In this document: piece by piece, positions 8,978-18,297 of the stretch
Layout of the letters: each line of letters opens with the position of its first letter
Position numbering within the stretch: position 1 is the first letter of the stretch
Origin: Tolypothrix sp. PCC 7712
Lineage (GTDB): Bacteria; Cyanobacteriota; Cyanobacteriia; Cyanobacteriales; Nostocaceae
Reading direction: 5' to 3'
Length of the DNA: 64,000 bases
Assembly: GCF_025860405.1 (NCBI RefSeq)
Contig: NZ_CP063785.1
Coordinates: 2,356,001-2,420,000 of the forward strand
Program-made: the position numbers and the translations under genes
The notes under the pieces: model-generated
Database searches by the model: none
What the model was told of the DNA's origin: nothing
The model's input: the letters and a program-made list of their open reading frames with translations, nothing else

Positions 8978-11755
8978 ATGGCTTACACTACCCAAGAACA
9001 AAACAATATCAATGTAGTTAAAGGCTTTTTCGCGTCTTTTCGCCAGAAAAATGCTACAGCACTCAATCAATACATTGATAGCAATGTCACATCCGATGGC
9101 AGATTTATCATCGTCCGTGGTGGTAAAGAACTATACGATGGCTTAGATGCAAACGGTAATAAGGTATTTCAACTAGCTTTTACCGGTGGAGAGACACCAC
9201 AGAAAAATCTCAATGATACCAATGCTTATGCTGACGATCGATTCTCTCACGAGCGCAATGCTCTTGTTCCAGAGACCACAGAATACATCGGCCCAGCAGG
9301 TGTTAAGAATTTCATCGCCGCGTTGCAAGCTGACTTTGACTTTAATAGCAAGTTCTTCCAATTCAATGACCTAAAATACATTGCCGAAGGTAATAAAGTC
9401 GCAGTTTACGGCTACCTGCGGTACGTTCACTCGCGTACAGGTAACTTTGTTAGTACTCCTTTTGCCATCAACATTACGATGAGTAATGATGGCAAGATAC
9501 AGCTATATCATTATTACGACAACTCTTTTGCTTACGCAGCCGGCTCCCGTGAAGGTGGTACTTGGCAAGGACAGTATGGTGTCAACCTATGGGAGCAAAA
9601 TAGTACCAGTCCTCTAGGTGCAATCCATCCCGTCAATATTCGCTGGGGTACTAGAGCCGACGAAAACTTGACTGGAGACACCAACTCCAACCAACTCAGG
9701 GATGTCATCTATGGTTACCAAGGTAATGACACTATAACTGGTGGTAGCGGTGATGACTACCTCAACGGTGGTAGTGGTAACGATTCTCTAACTGGTGGCG
9801 ATGGTAATGATATTCTCTGGGGTGGTATTGGTTTTGATACTGCTACTGGGGGTGCTGGTAATGACTTCTTCGTGTTGTACTCCGATGCCAAAGTTGCTAA
9901 ACCTACAGACGAAGGATTCTTGACAGTTACCGACTTTGTCGATGGTGTAGATAAGTTGGTGGGAGCACCAGCCTTATTAGATTCGACAGATGGAATAAAT
10001 GTTACTGAGTTAGCGCCTAAAATCACCTTTAGTATGCTCAAAATTGAGCAACAGGGTGCTGATACAGCGATTAGTCTCAATAGCACAGGTGAAAAGCTAG
10101 CACTTCTGAAGAACATTAACGCTAGCCAAATTACGACAGATGACTTTATTGAAGCTGGCGATCAGACTAAATCTACTGTTTTACAGGAATTTCCGGCTTT
10201 TAGAGGTTACCCAACAGACAATGCTGACCCAGCAAACTTTACTACACAAGCAGAAGCAGGTTATCGCCAAACAGTTCTCGGCTTCTTTAACGCTTTTGGT
10301 GACGGCACCATAATAGACTACATTGCTAATAATTTCGCCGATGATGTTAAGTACATCATCATTGAAAGCCAGAACTCCTATTTTGAAGAATACAATTCTG
10401 ATATCAACGGTTACTCTGTATCCTTCTCTCATGAGCGTTTTGGCATCACCCCTCCTACTCAAGAATGGCAAGGGATTGCAGGTGCCCAAGCATTTATCGG
10501 TAGTCTTGGGGAAGCTAACGACTTAACAGATTCAATCACTAAGTTTTTGATCGATGATGTTTTCCAAAATGGGCCGGATTTAGCCTTATTTGGACGGTTT
10601 GAATATCGGGATAAAAATACCAAAAACGTTCATGATGTACCCTTTGCCTATGACTTTCACATTAACCCCACCAGTGGCAAAGTAGATTTTATCCATTTCT
10701 ATGAAGATGCCTATTCTTATAGTATCGCTGCTCGCAAAAGTGGGACTTGGACTGCTAATTTAAGTGCAGATCAAACCGTTGATTTTACCTTTGGTACCAC
10801 AGGCGGAGATGAAATTACTGGCGGCGATCGCAACGACCAAATATATGGCTATCAAGGTGACGATACCATCAATGGCGGAAAAGGTAATGACACCTTGATT
10901 GGTGGTGGAGGAAAAGATACTTTTGTATTTGCTGGAAATAATGGAACTGACACCATTAATGACTTTGAAAAAGGTCAAGACAAAATCAAACTCTTAGATG
11001 ATTTGTCTTTCGATCAGTTAACCATTACTCCTACTAATGGAAATGTCGAAATCAAGGTAACTGACACTCAAAAAGTCTTGGCTGTAGTTAAGGGTGGAGT
11101 TCAGCTTGATTCATCTGACTTTATTGCTAACCCACAAAAGCAAAATATTGGTACTCCTAACGCAGATACCTTAATTGTAGGACAAGCAGAATTTAAGGGG
11201 AACCGAGAGATAATTTTCACCGGTGCTGGTAATGACGAAATAGATGTGACTGATTCGCAAATCGGGCGCAACAGCATTTTTGCTGGTAGCAATGATGATA
11301 CTATCTATGTCAGCAAGAATGATCGCGTATTTGGTGGTTCCGGTAACGATACCTTCTACGCTATCGATAGTAAAGGTGGTAACCGCATGTCTGGTGGCGT
11401 TGGCGATGATGAATTCTACCTCGGTGAAGGAGATCGCGCTTTGGGTGGTGAAGGTAACGATATTTTCTATGTTCAGAGTGGCGGTAATAACATCCTCACG
11501 GGTGGTGCGGGTGCTGACACCTTCCGGCTGCTGAATGCGGAGATCCCAAAAAATCCTAATACTATCACTGATTTTGTACTAGGTACAGATATCGTGAAAA
11601 TTGGTGGCTATCAAAAAGCTAACGTCACTTTTACTTTTAGCCAAGATGCTCAAAGCAATGCCATTCTGGCTGTCAATAGTACTAATGTTGCCACATTCCT
11701 GGGGATTACCCAAGCTCAACTAGAAACCGAAAGCGCTAAATTCGTGTTTATCTAA
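8978..11755 (+). CDS. NTF2-like/RTX calcium-binding repeat protein, first copy
   Basis: This 925-residue protein alternates two modules. Residues 1-215 look like an NTF2/SnoaL-like domain (QEQNNINVVKGFFASF...), followed by RTX nonapeptides at about 230-295 (GNDTITGGSGDDYLNGGSGND) that should bind calcium. A second NTF2-like domain spans about 415-600, then RTX repeats at about 610-660, and a C-terminal region (about 720-925) with further GGxGND units. There is no N-terminal signal peptide; RTX proteins usually leave by type I secretion with a C-terminal signal, and no transporter is nearby. AGAGG at about 8968-8972 supports the ATG. The gene at 12446 is a paralogue, nearly identical over the 3' third. 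The NTF2 call is by pattern only, and no catalytic activity can be assigned. Confidence 0.72.
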   Translation: MAYTTQEQNNINVVKGFFASFRQKNATALNQYIDSNVTSDGRFIIVRGGKELYDGLDANGNKVFQLAFTGGETPQKNLNDTNAYADDRFSHERNALVPETTEYIGPAGVKNFIAALQADFDFNSKFFQFNDLKYIAEGNKVAVYGYLRYVHSRTGNFVSTPFAINITMSNDGKIQLYHYYDNSFAYAAGSREGGTWQGQYGVNLWEQNSTSPLGAIHPVNIRWGTRADENLTGDTNSNQLRDVIYGYQGNDTITGGSGDDYLNGGSGNDSLTGGDGNDILWGGIGFDTATGGAGNDFFVLYSDAKVAKPTDEGFLTVTDFVDGVDKLVGAPALLDSTDGINVTELAPKITFSMLKIEQQGADTAISLNSTGEKLALLKNINASQITTDDFIEAGDQTKSTVLQEFPAFRGYPTDNADPANFTTQAEAGYRQTVLGFFNAFGDGTIIDYIANNFADDVKYIIIESQNSYFEEYNSDINGYSVSFSHERFGITPPTQEWQGIAGAQAFIGSLGEANDLTDSITKFLIDDVFQNGPDLALFGRFEYRDKNTKNVHDVPFAYDFHINPTSGKVDFIHFYEDAYSYSIAARKSGTWTANLSADQTVDFTFGTTGGDEITGGDRNDQIYGYQGDDTINGGKGNDTLIGGGGKDTFVFAGNNGTDTINDFEKGQDKIKLLDDLSFDQLTITPTNGNVEIKVTDTQKVLAVVKGGVQLDSSDFIANPQKQNIGTPNADTLIVGQAEFKGNREIIFTGAGNDEIDVTDSQIGRNSIFAGSNDDTIYVSKNDRVFGGSGNDTFYAIDSKGGNRMSGGVGDDEFYLGEGDRALGGEGNDIFYVQSGGNNILTGGAGADTFRLLNAEIPKNPNTITDFVLGTDIVKIGGYQKANVTFTFSQDAQSNAILAVNSTNVATFLGITQAQLETESAKFVFI

Positions 11756-11815
11756 TCTCGAATTTGTGACTCTGCTATTATTACAAATTCAATTGTGAAT
11801 TTGATTTAATTTTTA

Positions 11816-11843
11816 AGCCTGCCTAAGCGGGCTTTTATTTTTT
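11816..11843 (+). terminator. Rho-independent terminator of the first RTX gene
   Basis: A 7-bp stem (AGCCTGC / GCGGGCT, one G-U pair) with loop CTAA is followed by TTTATTTTTT, about 60 bases after the stop codon. An analogous hairpin follows the second RTX gene. Confidence 0.8.
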
Positions 11844-12445
11844 CTACGCATATTAATAGTTTATTGAGAGTATAAATCAAGCATTACTTAATTAAATAAC
11901 CTGCAAGTAATTAATACTAATTCAAATAATGTTTGCAACACATCAATATATTCTAGAGGTCAAGGCAATGCCTTGCCCCTTCTATCTGTTGCATTTTTTT
12001 TCAAAACAGTAAAATCCCACGGTCAAGAATTTGCCATTAAAATAATCCTTTAACAATCAGGTTTCAGGCCAATACTTGTCGGTTAAGGGGAAAAGGGGAA
12101 GGGGAAAAGGGGCAAGAAATAAACCTTTAACCCTTACCCTTTCACCTTTTCCCCAAACCAAATTAAGAGTTTAAAATCCTTAACCGAGCAGTATTGGGGT
12201 TCAGGCTTTCGATAAATTTATTCTGGTAGATTTCAGAAATACAGTACATTCGGTCTGTAGTCTATATAACCCCCAATACAATCTCAAATTCATTCCAGAT
12301 ATTTACTCTTTAATGATGCAACAGAACTGGGAAAATTTGGGATAAAGCTTTCATGGGTTTTTTCGCTTTAAAAATCTCTGTAATTCATTCATGGTGTTTA
12401 CCAGGAAAGTACACACAACAAACTAGACGGAGTTTATCTATTCAT
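11844..12445. other. Intergenic region between the two RTX genes
   Basis: The 600 bases contain an intact copy of a dispersed sequence (AAGGCAATGCCTTGCCCC at about 11962-11979 followed by TCTGTTGCATTTTTTTT) and a fold-back repeat at 12061-12206. An in-frame extension of the second RTX gene to 12353 exists but is not homologous to the first copy and is taken as upstream sequence. Confidence 0.7.
12061..12206. repeat. Fold-back (MITE-like) element
   Basis: The left arm at 12061-12087 (GTTTCAGGCCAATACTTGTC then GGTTAAGG) is closely matched by the reverse complement of the right arm at 12179-12206 (CCTTAACCGAGCAGTATTGG then GGTTCAGGC). The inner part, GGGGAAAAGGGGAAGG against CCTTTACCC/CCTTTTCCCC-type sequence, is also complementary, so the whole 146 bp can form one long hairpin. 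It is too short to code for a transposase. Confidence 0.7.
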
Positions 12446-15400
12446 ATGACCGGATACAGCTTGGAAGAACAAAAGCATATACAGCTATTAGAAAATTTCT
12501 TTAAAGCGCAAAAAGACGGAACTATATCAGAAAAAGCGGCTAATTTCTTTGCTAACAATGGGCGATTTATCTTTATCCGTGGAGGTGAAGAAAGGTTAGG
12601 TAGAGGAGACGAAACAGGCCCGGAAAGCCTCATTTCTAAAACACCCACAAAATATTCAGATTCCAAAGGTGGTTTACCACTTAAAGGACTTAACTTTCTC
12701 ACTTCTGATCCCTCTAAAGGTATCTTTAACCTTTACGATGTCAAAGTCGTTCCTAGAGTTGGTGGTTATACAACAGAAACTACTCAACAAGACACCAATG
12801 CTTATACAGATGCATCTGTAGCTCATGAAACTCGTGACTTGATACCGTTTAGTGACAACTTTGTTGGGCCGGATGGAGTAATTGATTTTTATAAAGACTT
12901 TTTTAATAACTTTGAAATAGTTTCCTTCATCACCAACACAGATGAGTATGCTACGGCTAAGGGTAAAACTTCGCCATATCCCTATGGAATAATTGCCAAT
13001 GATGATAATTTGGCAGTATATGGGGAATTTGAATTCCGCAACAAGTTTACTGGAAATACTGCTAGGTCACCTTTCCGTATTGATATTGAGTTTGAAGATG
13101 GTCTAGAAGGCAAAATTAAGACCTATCACTTCTGGACAGATCCTCATACCTTAGCCGCATCTATGCGTGAAGGTGGAACCTTTAGAGAACAATATGGTTT
13201 GCAGGTCACACCAATAATTAAAACCGGGCCTAATCCAGAAGATTTTCGTTTTCCGACGGTTCCAGAATTAAACCCAAATGACTATGTACAGCACCCCTTA
13301 TTTGGTCGTCAATACGATCCCAAGGGATATCTGATTGATGAAAATGGTAATCCTGTTAACAATAACCCCTTTCAACAGGGCAAAGTAGATGAACGACTAT
13401 TTTTGCCACTTTATATTCAATGGGGTACCGGTAAGGATGATCTACTCACTGGCTTTGCAGATAAAACAAAGTACTACGACCCTAACTATTCCAACGACCA
13501 ACTATATGGCTTACAAGGTAACGACACCTTAATTGGTTTGGAGGGTGATGATGAGTTTTATGGGGGTAGTGGAAATGATGTTATAGATGGCGGTGCAGGT
13601 AATGATTTGATCAATGGTCATACAGGAATCAATACCCTCACAGGTGGTTCTGGAAGAGATACATTTATTCTTGATGATCTATTTGATCTGACATCTGAAC
13701 CTACAACCTCTACAATTAACGACTTTTCTATTGCTGATGGGGACAAAATCGGTCTAGGAGGAACATTAACCTACAGCAAATTAACTATTTCTGATGGTGT
13801 TAATGGTGCAGAAATTAAGCTGACTGGTTCAAATCTACCCACTTTAGCAATTGTTAAAAATGTGACTGCTGCTCAGTTGACAGCAGATAAGTTTCAAGAT
13901 GTTAGACCAGATTTTAAAATCGGTGTGACCACACCAGATAATGTAATTGGAGACGCAAATGAGAATAAATCTTTAGTACTTGGTTTCTTCCAATCTTTCT
14001 TTACTGGTGACATCTTCAAGTACATTAAAGAGAATTTCACTCAAAACTCCCGTTACATAGTTATTCAAGGAGAAAATAACACCTATACATCAGATGATGC
14101 ATTTTCTGCTGAACGCTATCGCATCACACCTACTACAAAAGAATGGACTGGAATTGATGGCACTCAAGGTTTTATTTTCAATCTCTTCCAAGTTGTTGAT
14201 GTACTAGGAACACGCTGGCCAGATCAAGCACCGGCTACTAACTTTTATATTGAAAAAATTGTTCCTGATTCTGCAGACCCCGATAATGTCGCCATCTTTG
14301 GACGGTTCTTGTATAGGAATAATAGTACAGGGATTCTCACAGATGGGCCGTTTGCTTACAACTTCCACATTAAACACGAAGTCGATCAAGCTACAGGTCA
14401 ACAAGTCGCCAAGATTGATACAGTTAGCTTCTTCGAGCAGTATAACGCCTTCGGTTATTCATCCCGTCAAGGTGGGACTTGGACAAGAAATTATAATGGC
14501 AAACTAACTAATATTTATTGGGGTACAACAACCGGAGACACTCTTGATGGTAGTGACATTGAAGATATCATTTCTGGATATCAAAGCAATGACACAATCA
14601 ATGGTAAAGCTGGAGATGACACCATCTATGGTGGTGAAGGCGATGATACGATCGCAGGCGGTTTAGGTAACGATAATATCTGGGGTAATCCTGGTAAAGA
14701 TACTTTTGTATTCGCTGGAAATGATGGAACTGACACCATTAATGACTTTGAAAAAAGTCAAGACAAAATCAAACTCTTAGATGATTTGTCTTTCGATCAG
14801 TTAACCATTACTCCTACTAGCGGGAATGTCGAAATCAAAGTAACTGACACTCAAAAAGTCTTGGCTGTAGTTAAGGGAGCAGTTCAGCTTGATTCATCTG
14901 ACTTTATTGCTAACCCACAAAAGCAAAGTTTTGGTACTCCTAACGCAGATACCTTAATTGCAGGACAACCAGAATTTAAGGGTAACCGGGAAATAGTTTT
15001 CACAGGTGCTGGTAATGACGAAATAGATCTTACTGCTTCGCAAATTGGGCGCAACAGCATTTTTGCTGGTAGCAATGACGATATTATTTATGTCAGCAAG
15101 AGCGATCGCGTGTTTGGTGGTTCGGGTAACGATACCTTTGATGCTACCGATGGTCAAGGTGGTAATCGCATTTCCGGTGGCGTTGGCGATGATACATTCT
15201 TCCTGGGTGCAGGCGATCGCGCTTTGGGTGGTGAAGGTAACGACATCTTCTATGTTCAGAGTGGCGGTAATAACGTCCTCACTGGTGGTGCTGGTAGCGA
15301 TCAGTTCTGGCTGGTGAATGCGGAAATCCCAACGGCTGCGAACACCATCACTGATTTTGTACTAGGCGCAGATGTCGTAGGAATTGGCAGTTATCAAAAA

Positions 15401-15532
15401 ACTGACCTCACCTTTAGCCAAGATGCTCAAAGCAACGCTATTCTGGGTGTCAAAGGTACTAATGTTGCCACATTCTTGGGGATTACCCAAGCTCAACTAC
15501 AAGCCGAAAGCGCTAAATTTGTGTTTGGCTAA
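12446..15532 (+). CDS. NTF2-like/RTX calcium-binding repeat protein, second copy
   Basis: Read from the ATG at 12446 the protein has 1028 residues and begins MTGYSLEEQKHIQLLENFF, matching the start of the first copy; the frame stays open to 12353, but that extension is not conserved. Order: NTF2-like domain with an extra loop (about 1-250), RTX repeats at about 355-415 (NDTLIGLEGDDEFYGGSGND), second NTF2-like domain at about 520-690, RTX repeats at about 700-755, and a C-terminal region almost identical to that of the first gene. From about base 14690 onward the nucleotide sequence closely follows 10905-11755, implying recent duplication or gene conversion. GGAG at 12429-12432 is a weak ribosome binding site. 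Export and function are unknown. Confidence 0.72.
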   Translation: MTGYSLEEQKHIQLLENFFKAQKDGTISEKAANFFANNGRFIFIRGGEERLGRGDETGPESLISKTPTKYSDSKGGLPLKGLNFLTSDPSKGIFNLYDVKVVPRVGGYTTETTQQDTNAYTDASVAHETRDLIPFSDNFVGPDGVIDFYKDFFNNFEIVSFITNTDEYATAKGKTSPYPYGIIANDDNLAVYGEFEFRNKFTGNTARSPFRIDIEFEDGLEGKIKTYHFWTDPHTLAASMREGGTFREQYGLQVTPIIKTGPNPEDFRFPTVPELNPNDYVQHPLFGRQYDPKGYLIDENGNPVNNNPFQQGKVDERLFLPLYIQWGTGKDDLLTGFADKTKYYDPNYSNDQLYGLQGNDTLIGLEGDDEFYGGSGNDVIDGGAGNDLINGHTGINTLTGGSGRDTFILDDLFDLTSEPTTSTINDFSIADGDKIGLGGTLTYSKLTISDGVNGAEIKLTGSNLPTLAIVKNVTAAQLTADKFQDVRPDFKIGVTTPDNVIGDANENKSLVLGFFQSFFTGDIFKYIKENFTQNSRYIVIQGENNTYTSDDAFSAERYRITPTTKEWTGIDGTQGFIFNLFQVVDVLGTRWPDQAPATNFYIEKIVPDSADPDNVAIFGRFLYRNNSTGILTDGPFAYNFHIKHEVDQATGQQVAKIDTVSFFEQYNAFGYSSRQGGTWTRNYNGKLTNIYWGTTTGDTLDGSDIEDIISGYQSNDTINGKAGDDTIYGGEGDDTIAGGLGNDNIWGNPGKDTFVFAGNDGTDTINDFEKSQDKIKLLDDLSFDQLTITPTSGNVEIKVTDTQKVLAVVKGAVQLDSSDFIANPQKQSFGTPNADTLIAGQPEFKGNREIVFTGAGNDEIDLTASQIGRNSIFAGSNDDIIYVSKSDRVFGGSGNDTFDATDGQGGNRISGGVGDDTFFLGAGDRALGGEGNDIFYVQSGGNNVLTGGAGSDQFWLVNAEIPTAANTITDFVLGADVVGIGSYQKTDLTFSQDAQSNAILGVKGTNVATFLGITQAQLQAESAKFVFG

Positions 15533-16183
15533 TCTCTAACTTGATTATAAATTTCAGTTAATTTTTTAGCCCGCTTATGCGGGCTAGACTTATATCTATA
15601 ACAACACTTTTTCTCCCAAATCAAATAGAGTTCAAGGCACTGCCCATTGGTGTCAACTTAAGCTAAAAGCGAGGGCGGGCATTGTACAAATACCTCCCGC
15701 CCTCATCCCCTAACCCCTTCTCCCCCTGGAGAAGGGGAACTAAATCTCTGGCTCCCTTCTCCCTGTGGGAGAGGGGCTGGGGGTGAGGGCGAAACCTTGC
15801 ACAAGAGCGGGTTTCACGTTAAGTTGACACCAATGGCCACTACCTTGCCCCTACAATCTGTCGCTTTCTTTTTTCAAATTGGTATTAGATGGTCTAAAAA
15901 GGGATTTTTAGTTTAGAGGTAAATCATTTTATAGCTATTTAGTTATTCAAAAATGTAACAATTTATATTAACAACCTCATCTATTAGAGGAAAATTAATT
16001 GCTATGCTGGCATTCCATAAGTCAGCTAAAGTCAAATTTTATTAGCTTGAAATCTACTCATATCAAGCAAAACATCAAGATGCTAGAATGCCCCTAGCAA
16101 TGATTGAAAAATTTACATTCACTGGGAATGAATAGTGTTATATTACACTCGTCTAATCTAATTACTAGATCATTAAAAGTGAA
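15533..16183. other. Intergenic region after the second RTX gene
   Basis: It begins with a hairpin at 15568-15585 (AGCCCGC TTAT GCGGGCT) that probably ends the RTX transcript although no T-run follows. A MITE-like element fills 15642-15837 (separate entry). The remaining 300 bases up to the NifU-like gene are AT-rich with no gene seen. Confidence 0.7.
15642..15837. mobile_element. MITE-like insertion with 17-bp terminal inverted repeats
   Basis: Perfect 17-bp inverted ends lie at 15644-15660 (CCATTGGTGTCAACTTA) and 15820-15836 (TAAGTTGACACCAATGG). The interior carries the common Nostoc-type motif CCTCATCCCCTAACCCC with CTGGAGAAGGGG. CACT occurs just outside both ends (15638-15641 and 15838-15841), a possible 4-bp target duplication. 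Sequence outside the ends (GTTCAAGGCACT on the left, CTACCTTGCCCC and TCTGTCGC on the right) matches the uninterrupted sequence at about 11955-12000, which thus resembles an empty site. It encodes no transposase and would depend on one elsewhere. Confidence 0.75.
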
Positions 16184-16651
16184 ATGGCTTCCCAAAGAGC
16201 AATGGCCTCTCCGGAGAATCAGCGACACACTTTCGAGCAAGTAATTCAGGAACGCTCTAAAAAACCTAGGTATAGGGGTACAACAATTCCAGTTCATCGC
16301 TATCACAAATGTTCTAACCCCTATTGTGGCGACAATATCGAACTAACTTTAAAACTCAATCAAGCTAGCGACACTATTGAGGAGATTAAATTCCAAGGTG
16401 AAGGTTGTGCTATCTCCATCGCCTCAGCTGATTTAATGGCTGGTTATGTTCAAGGTAAAAGCCTTAGCGAAGCCCTCAATATGATCGAATCTTTTCATAG
16501 CATGATGCAAGGAGAAACTGAATTTCCCAGAGAATTACAAAAGCTCAATCTTCTTAAAGGAGTATCTAACTTTCCTTTGCGAGTTAAATGTGCAACATTG
16601 GGATGGAAAACCCTGAAAGCTGCAATAGAATCCTCAGCACCTATGACATAG
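16184..16651 (+). CDS. SufU/NifU-like iron-sulfur cluster assembly scaffold
   Basis: This 155-residue cytoplasmic protein has the SufU/IscU signature: C43, C48 and D50 in KCSNPYCGD, C75 in QGEGCAIS, and C136 in RVKCATLGW. These positions bind zinc or a nascent cluster and accept sulfur from a cysteine desulfurase in this family. The C-terminal NFU domain of NifU is missing, so it is a stand-alone scaffold or zinc-dependent sulfurtransferase. A second ATG at 16202 is an alternative start. It has no suf or nif neighbour here and seems monocistronic, with AT-rich spacers of over 500 bases on both sides. Confidence 0.87.
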   Translation: MASQRAMASPENQRHTFEQVIQERSKKPRYRGTTIPVHRYHKCSNPYCGDNIELTLKLNQASDTIEEIKFQGEGCAISIASADLMAGYVQGKSLSEALNMIESFHSMMQGETEFPRELQKLNLLKGVSNFPLRVKCATLGWKTLKAAIESSAPMT

Positions 16652-17209
16652 TTATGCTTTTTATGGGCTTGAATTTCATTCTCAACTGCTATGTGATAAA
16701 TCATACAGCAAGAGCATGAAAACAGAAATGTTTTCAGATTTAAAAAAGTTATATTCAAATACAGTTATGAATCTTTAAAGGAATTCAAAAAATAGCTAGA
16801 TTTCAAGAGAATCTTGGTTTATATCCTTTAGTTATCTATAGGTGTATAACTAGCCGAGGTTATGGAAAAACTGCAAAGCTGTGATTCAAGTTCATTAACT
16901 AAAAGTTAAATATTTGATAAATGAAGTAGTATAAAATCTTAAATTGAGAATTTTGAGACCTAAATGTACAAATAATTTATTCGCATACGAAATATTAAAA
17001 GTATAGAAAATCTTAAGGTTTTCTAGCTAGAAATATTAACTCGAGAAACCGCATAATTTCTATTAAATTCTTATTAGAACTAAAAACAAATATTAGCAGA
17101 CACCTGATAAAATAATTACCCAGTACATAGATGGGGAAATTTATCGGTATCAAAATCATTTAGTTCGTCCCTGATGTTGAAACAGCCATAATCAAGAGAA
17201 AAAATTAAT
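16652..17209. other. AT-rich intergenic region, nothing recognised
   Basis: The 558 bases contain only minor hairpins such as GAAAACAGAAATGTTTTC near 16716. No open frame of note, RNA gene or repeat family was seen. The promoter of the FAD-subunit gene should lie here. Confidence 0.5.
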
Positions 17210-18091
17210 ATGCTTCCCGTTCAATTTGACTATGTAGCGCCAGAAAGCCTGGAAGCTGCAGTGAACTTCTTGAAAGATAATGCAGAGGCTTTGATTTTAG
17301 CTGGTAGTCACAGCCTGATTGCAGAAATGAAGCGGGGTAGTATTTCTCCTTCCCTGCTGGTAGATTTAGGTAAAATTGGCAGTTTGCGAGGAATTAACCA
17401 TCAACCAGGTAATATCCTCCAAATTAATGCTATGACTACTTATGCTCAAGTAGCAGCATCTCGCGAAATTCAGGAGAATTATCCAGCGCTGTTTGAGGCT
17501 GTTAACAACATTGGAGACGCTCAAATCCGTAACTGGCAAACAATTGGTGATGTTTTTGCCTATCGCGACTTAGCTTGTGATTTCACAGCAGTAGCTTTAG
17601 CGCTAGAGGCGACTTTTAATACTCTTGATACAGAAGGTAGCCATCAGATTGAAGCAGCGCCATTGATTGCTAAAGCTTTTCAAAGTAATTGGCAGTTAAA
17701 AGAAATTGTCACATCAATTAATTTACCAACTGATGCTTCTGGTAAAGGTAGTGCTTATCAAAGTTTTAAGCATCCTGCAACTGGCTATACTCTTTGTGGG
17801 ATTGCCATCGCTGTTGGTGAAATCAACAATGGTATAGTCGGGAAATGCCGTGTGGCGGTAACTGGTGTAACCCCCTATGCTGTCAGATTAACTCAAGTTG
17901 AGGCTGCTATAGAGGGTAAAGCACCTACAGCAGAAAATATAGCAGCAGCCTCTACATTGGCTAAGGAAAGTGTGGGTTCTATAGTAGGCGATCGCTATGC
18001 TTCTGCAGAATATCGTGCTCATCTGATGGAGGTCAACATCAAACGCACCTTGACTCGCGCTTTAGACAGAATTGGTATTGTAGTTGTTTAA
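17210..18091 (+). CDS. FAD-binding subunit of a molybdenum hydroxylase (xanthine dehydrogenase/CoxM type)
   Basis: The 293-residue protein has the two-domain layout of the medium FAD subunit: N-terminal FAD domain (about 1-175) and C-terminal CO-dehydrogenase-flavoprotein domain (about 180-285). It should pass electrons from the [2Fe-2S] subunit to an acceptor. The two FAD pyrophosphate motifs are altered: AGSHS at 31-35 where AGGHS or AGGQS is usual, and TIGD at 111-114 where TIGG is usual. Whether FAD still binds is therefore open. The Mo subunit whose end lies at 3-149 could be its partner but is 17 kb away, and no iron-sulfur subunit is present. Start ATG at 17210. Confidence 0.83.
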   Translation: MLPVQFDYVAPESLEAAVNFLKDNAEALILAGSHSLIAEMKRGSISPSLLVDLGKIGSLRGINHQPGNILQINAMTTYAQVAASREIQENYPALFEAVNNIGDAQIRNWQTIGDVFAYRDLACDFTAVALALEATFNTLDTEGSHQIEAAPLIAKAFQSNWQLKEIVTSINLPTDASGKGSAYQSFKHPATGYTLCGIAIAVGEINNGIVGKCRVAVTGVTPYAVRLTQVEAAIEGKAPTAENIAAASTLAKESVGSIVGDRYASAEYRAHLMEVNIKRTLTRALDRIGIVVV

Positions 18092-18297
18092 CTTCAATAT
18101 TTATTGATTTTCCTAGGTTTTACAGCCTATTGGAGTTATAAACCAATACTGAGCATATAGATAAAAACCAGACTTTCCGTAAAGTCAGACCGCGAAATTG
18201 TAGAGAAGAAAGAAAAACATTATTTACCAGAACTTGAGGATAGCGGTAACTGAATTGTCTACTAATCAAAAGGGTAGCTGAGTTGCAAGCAGATTTA

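Noticed and set aside
9757..11292. Leftward frames within the RTX genes (also 14884-15157)
   Set aside because: They mirror the Gly/Asp-rich repeats on the other strand; identical shadows occur in both paralogues because the DNA is duplicated.
12353..12445. N-terminal extension of the second RTX protein
   Set aside because: These 31 codons have no counterpart in the first copy, whose start aligns with the ATG at 12446.
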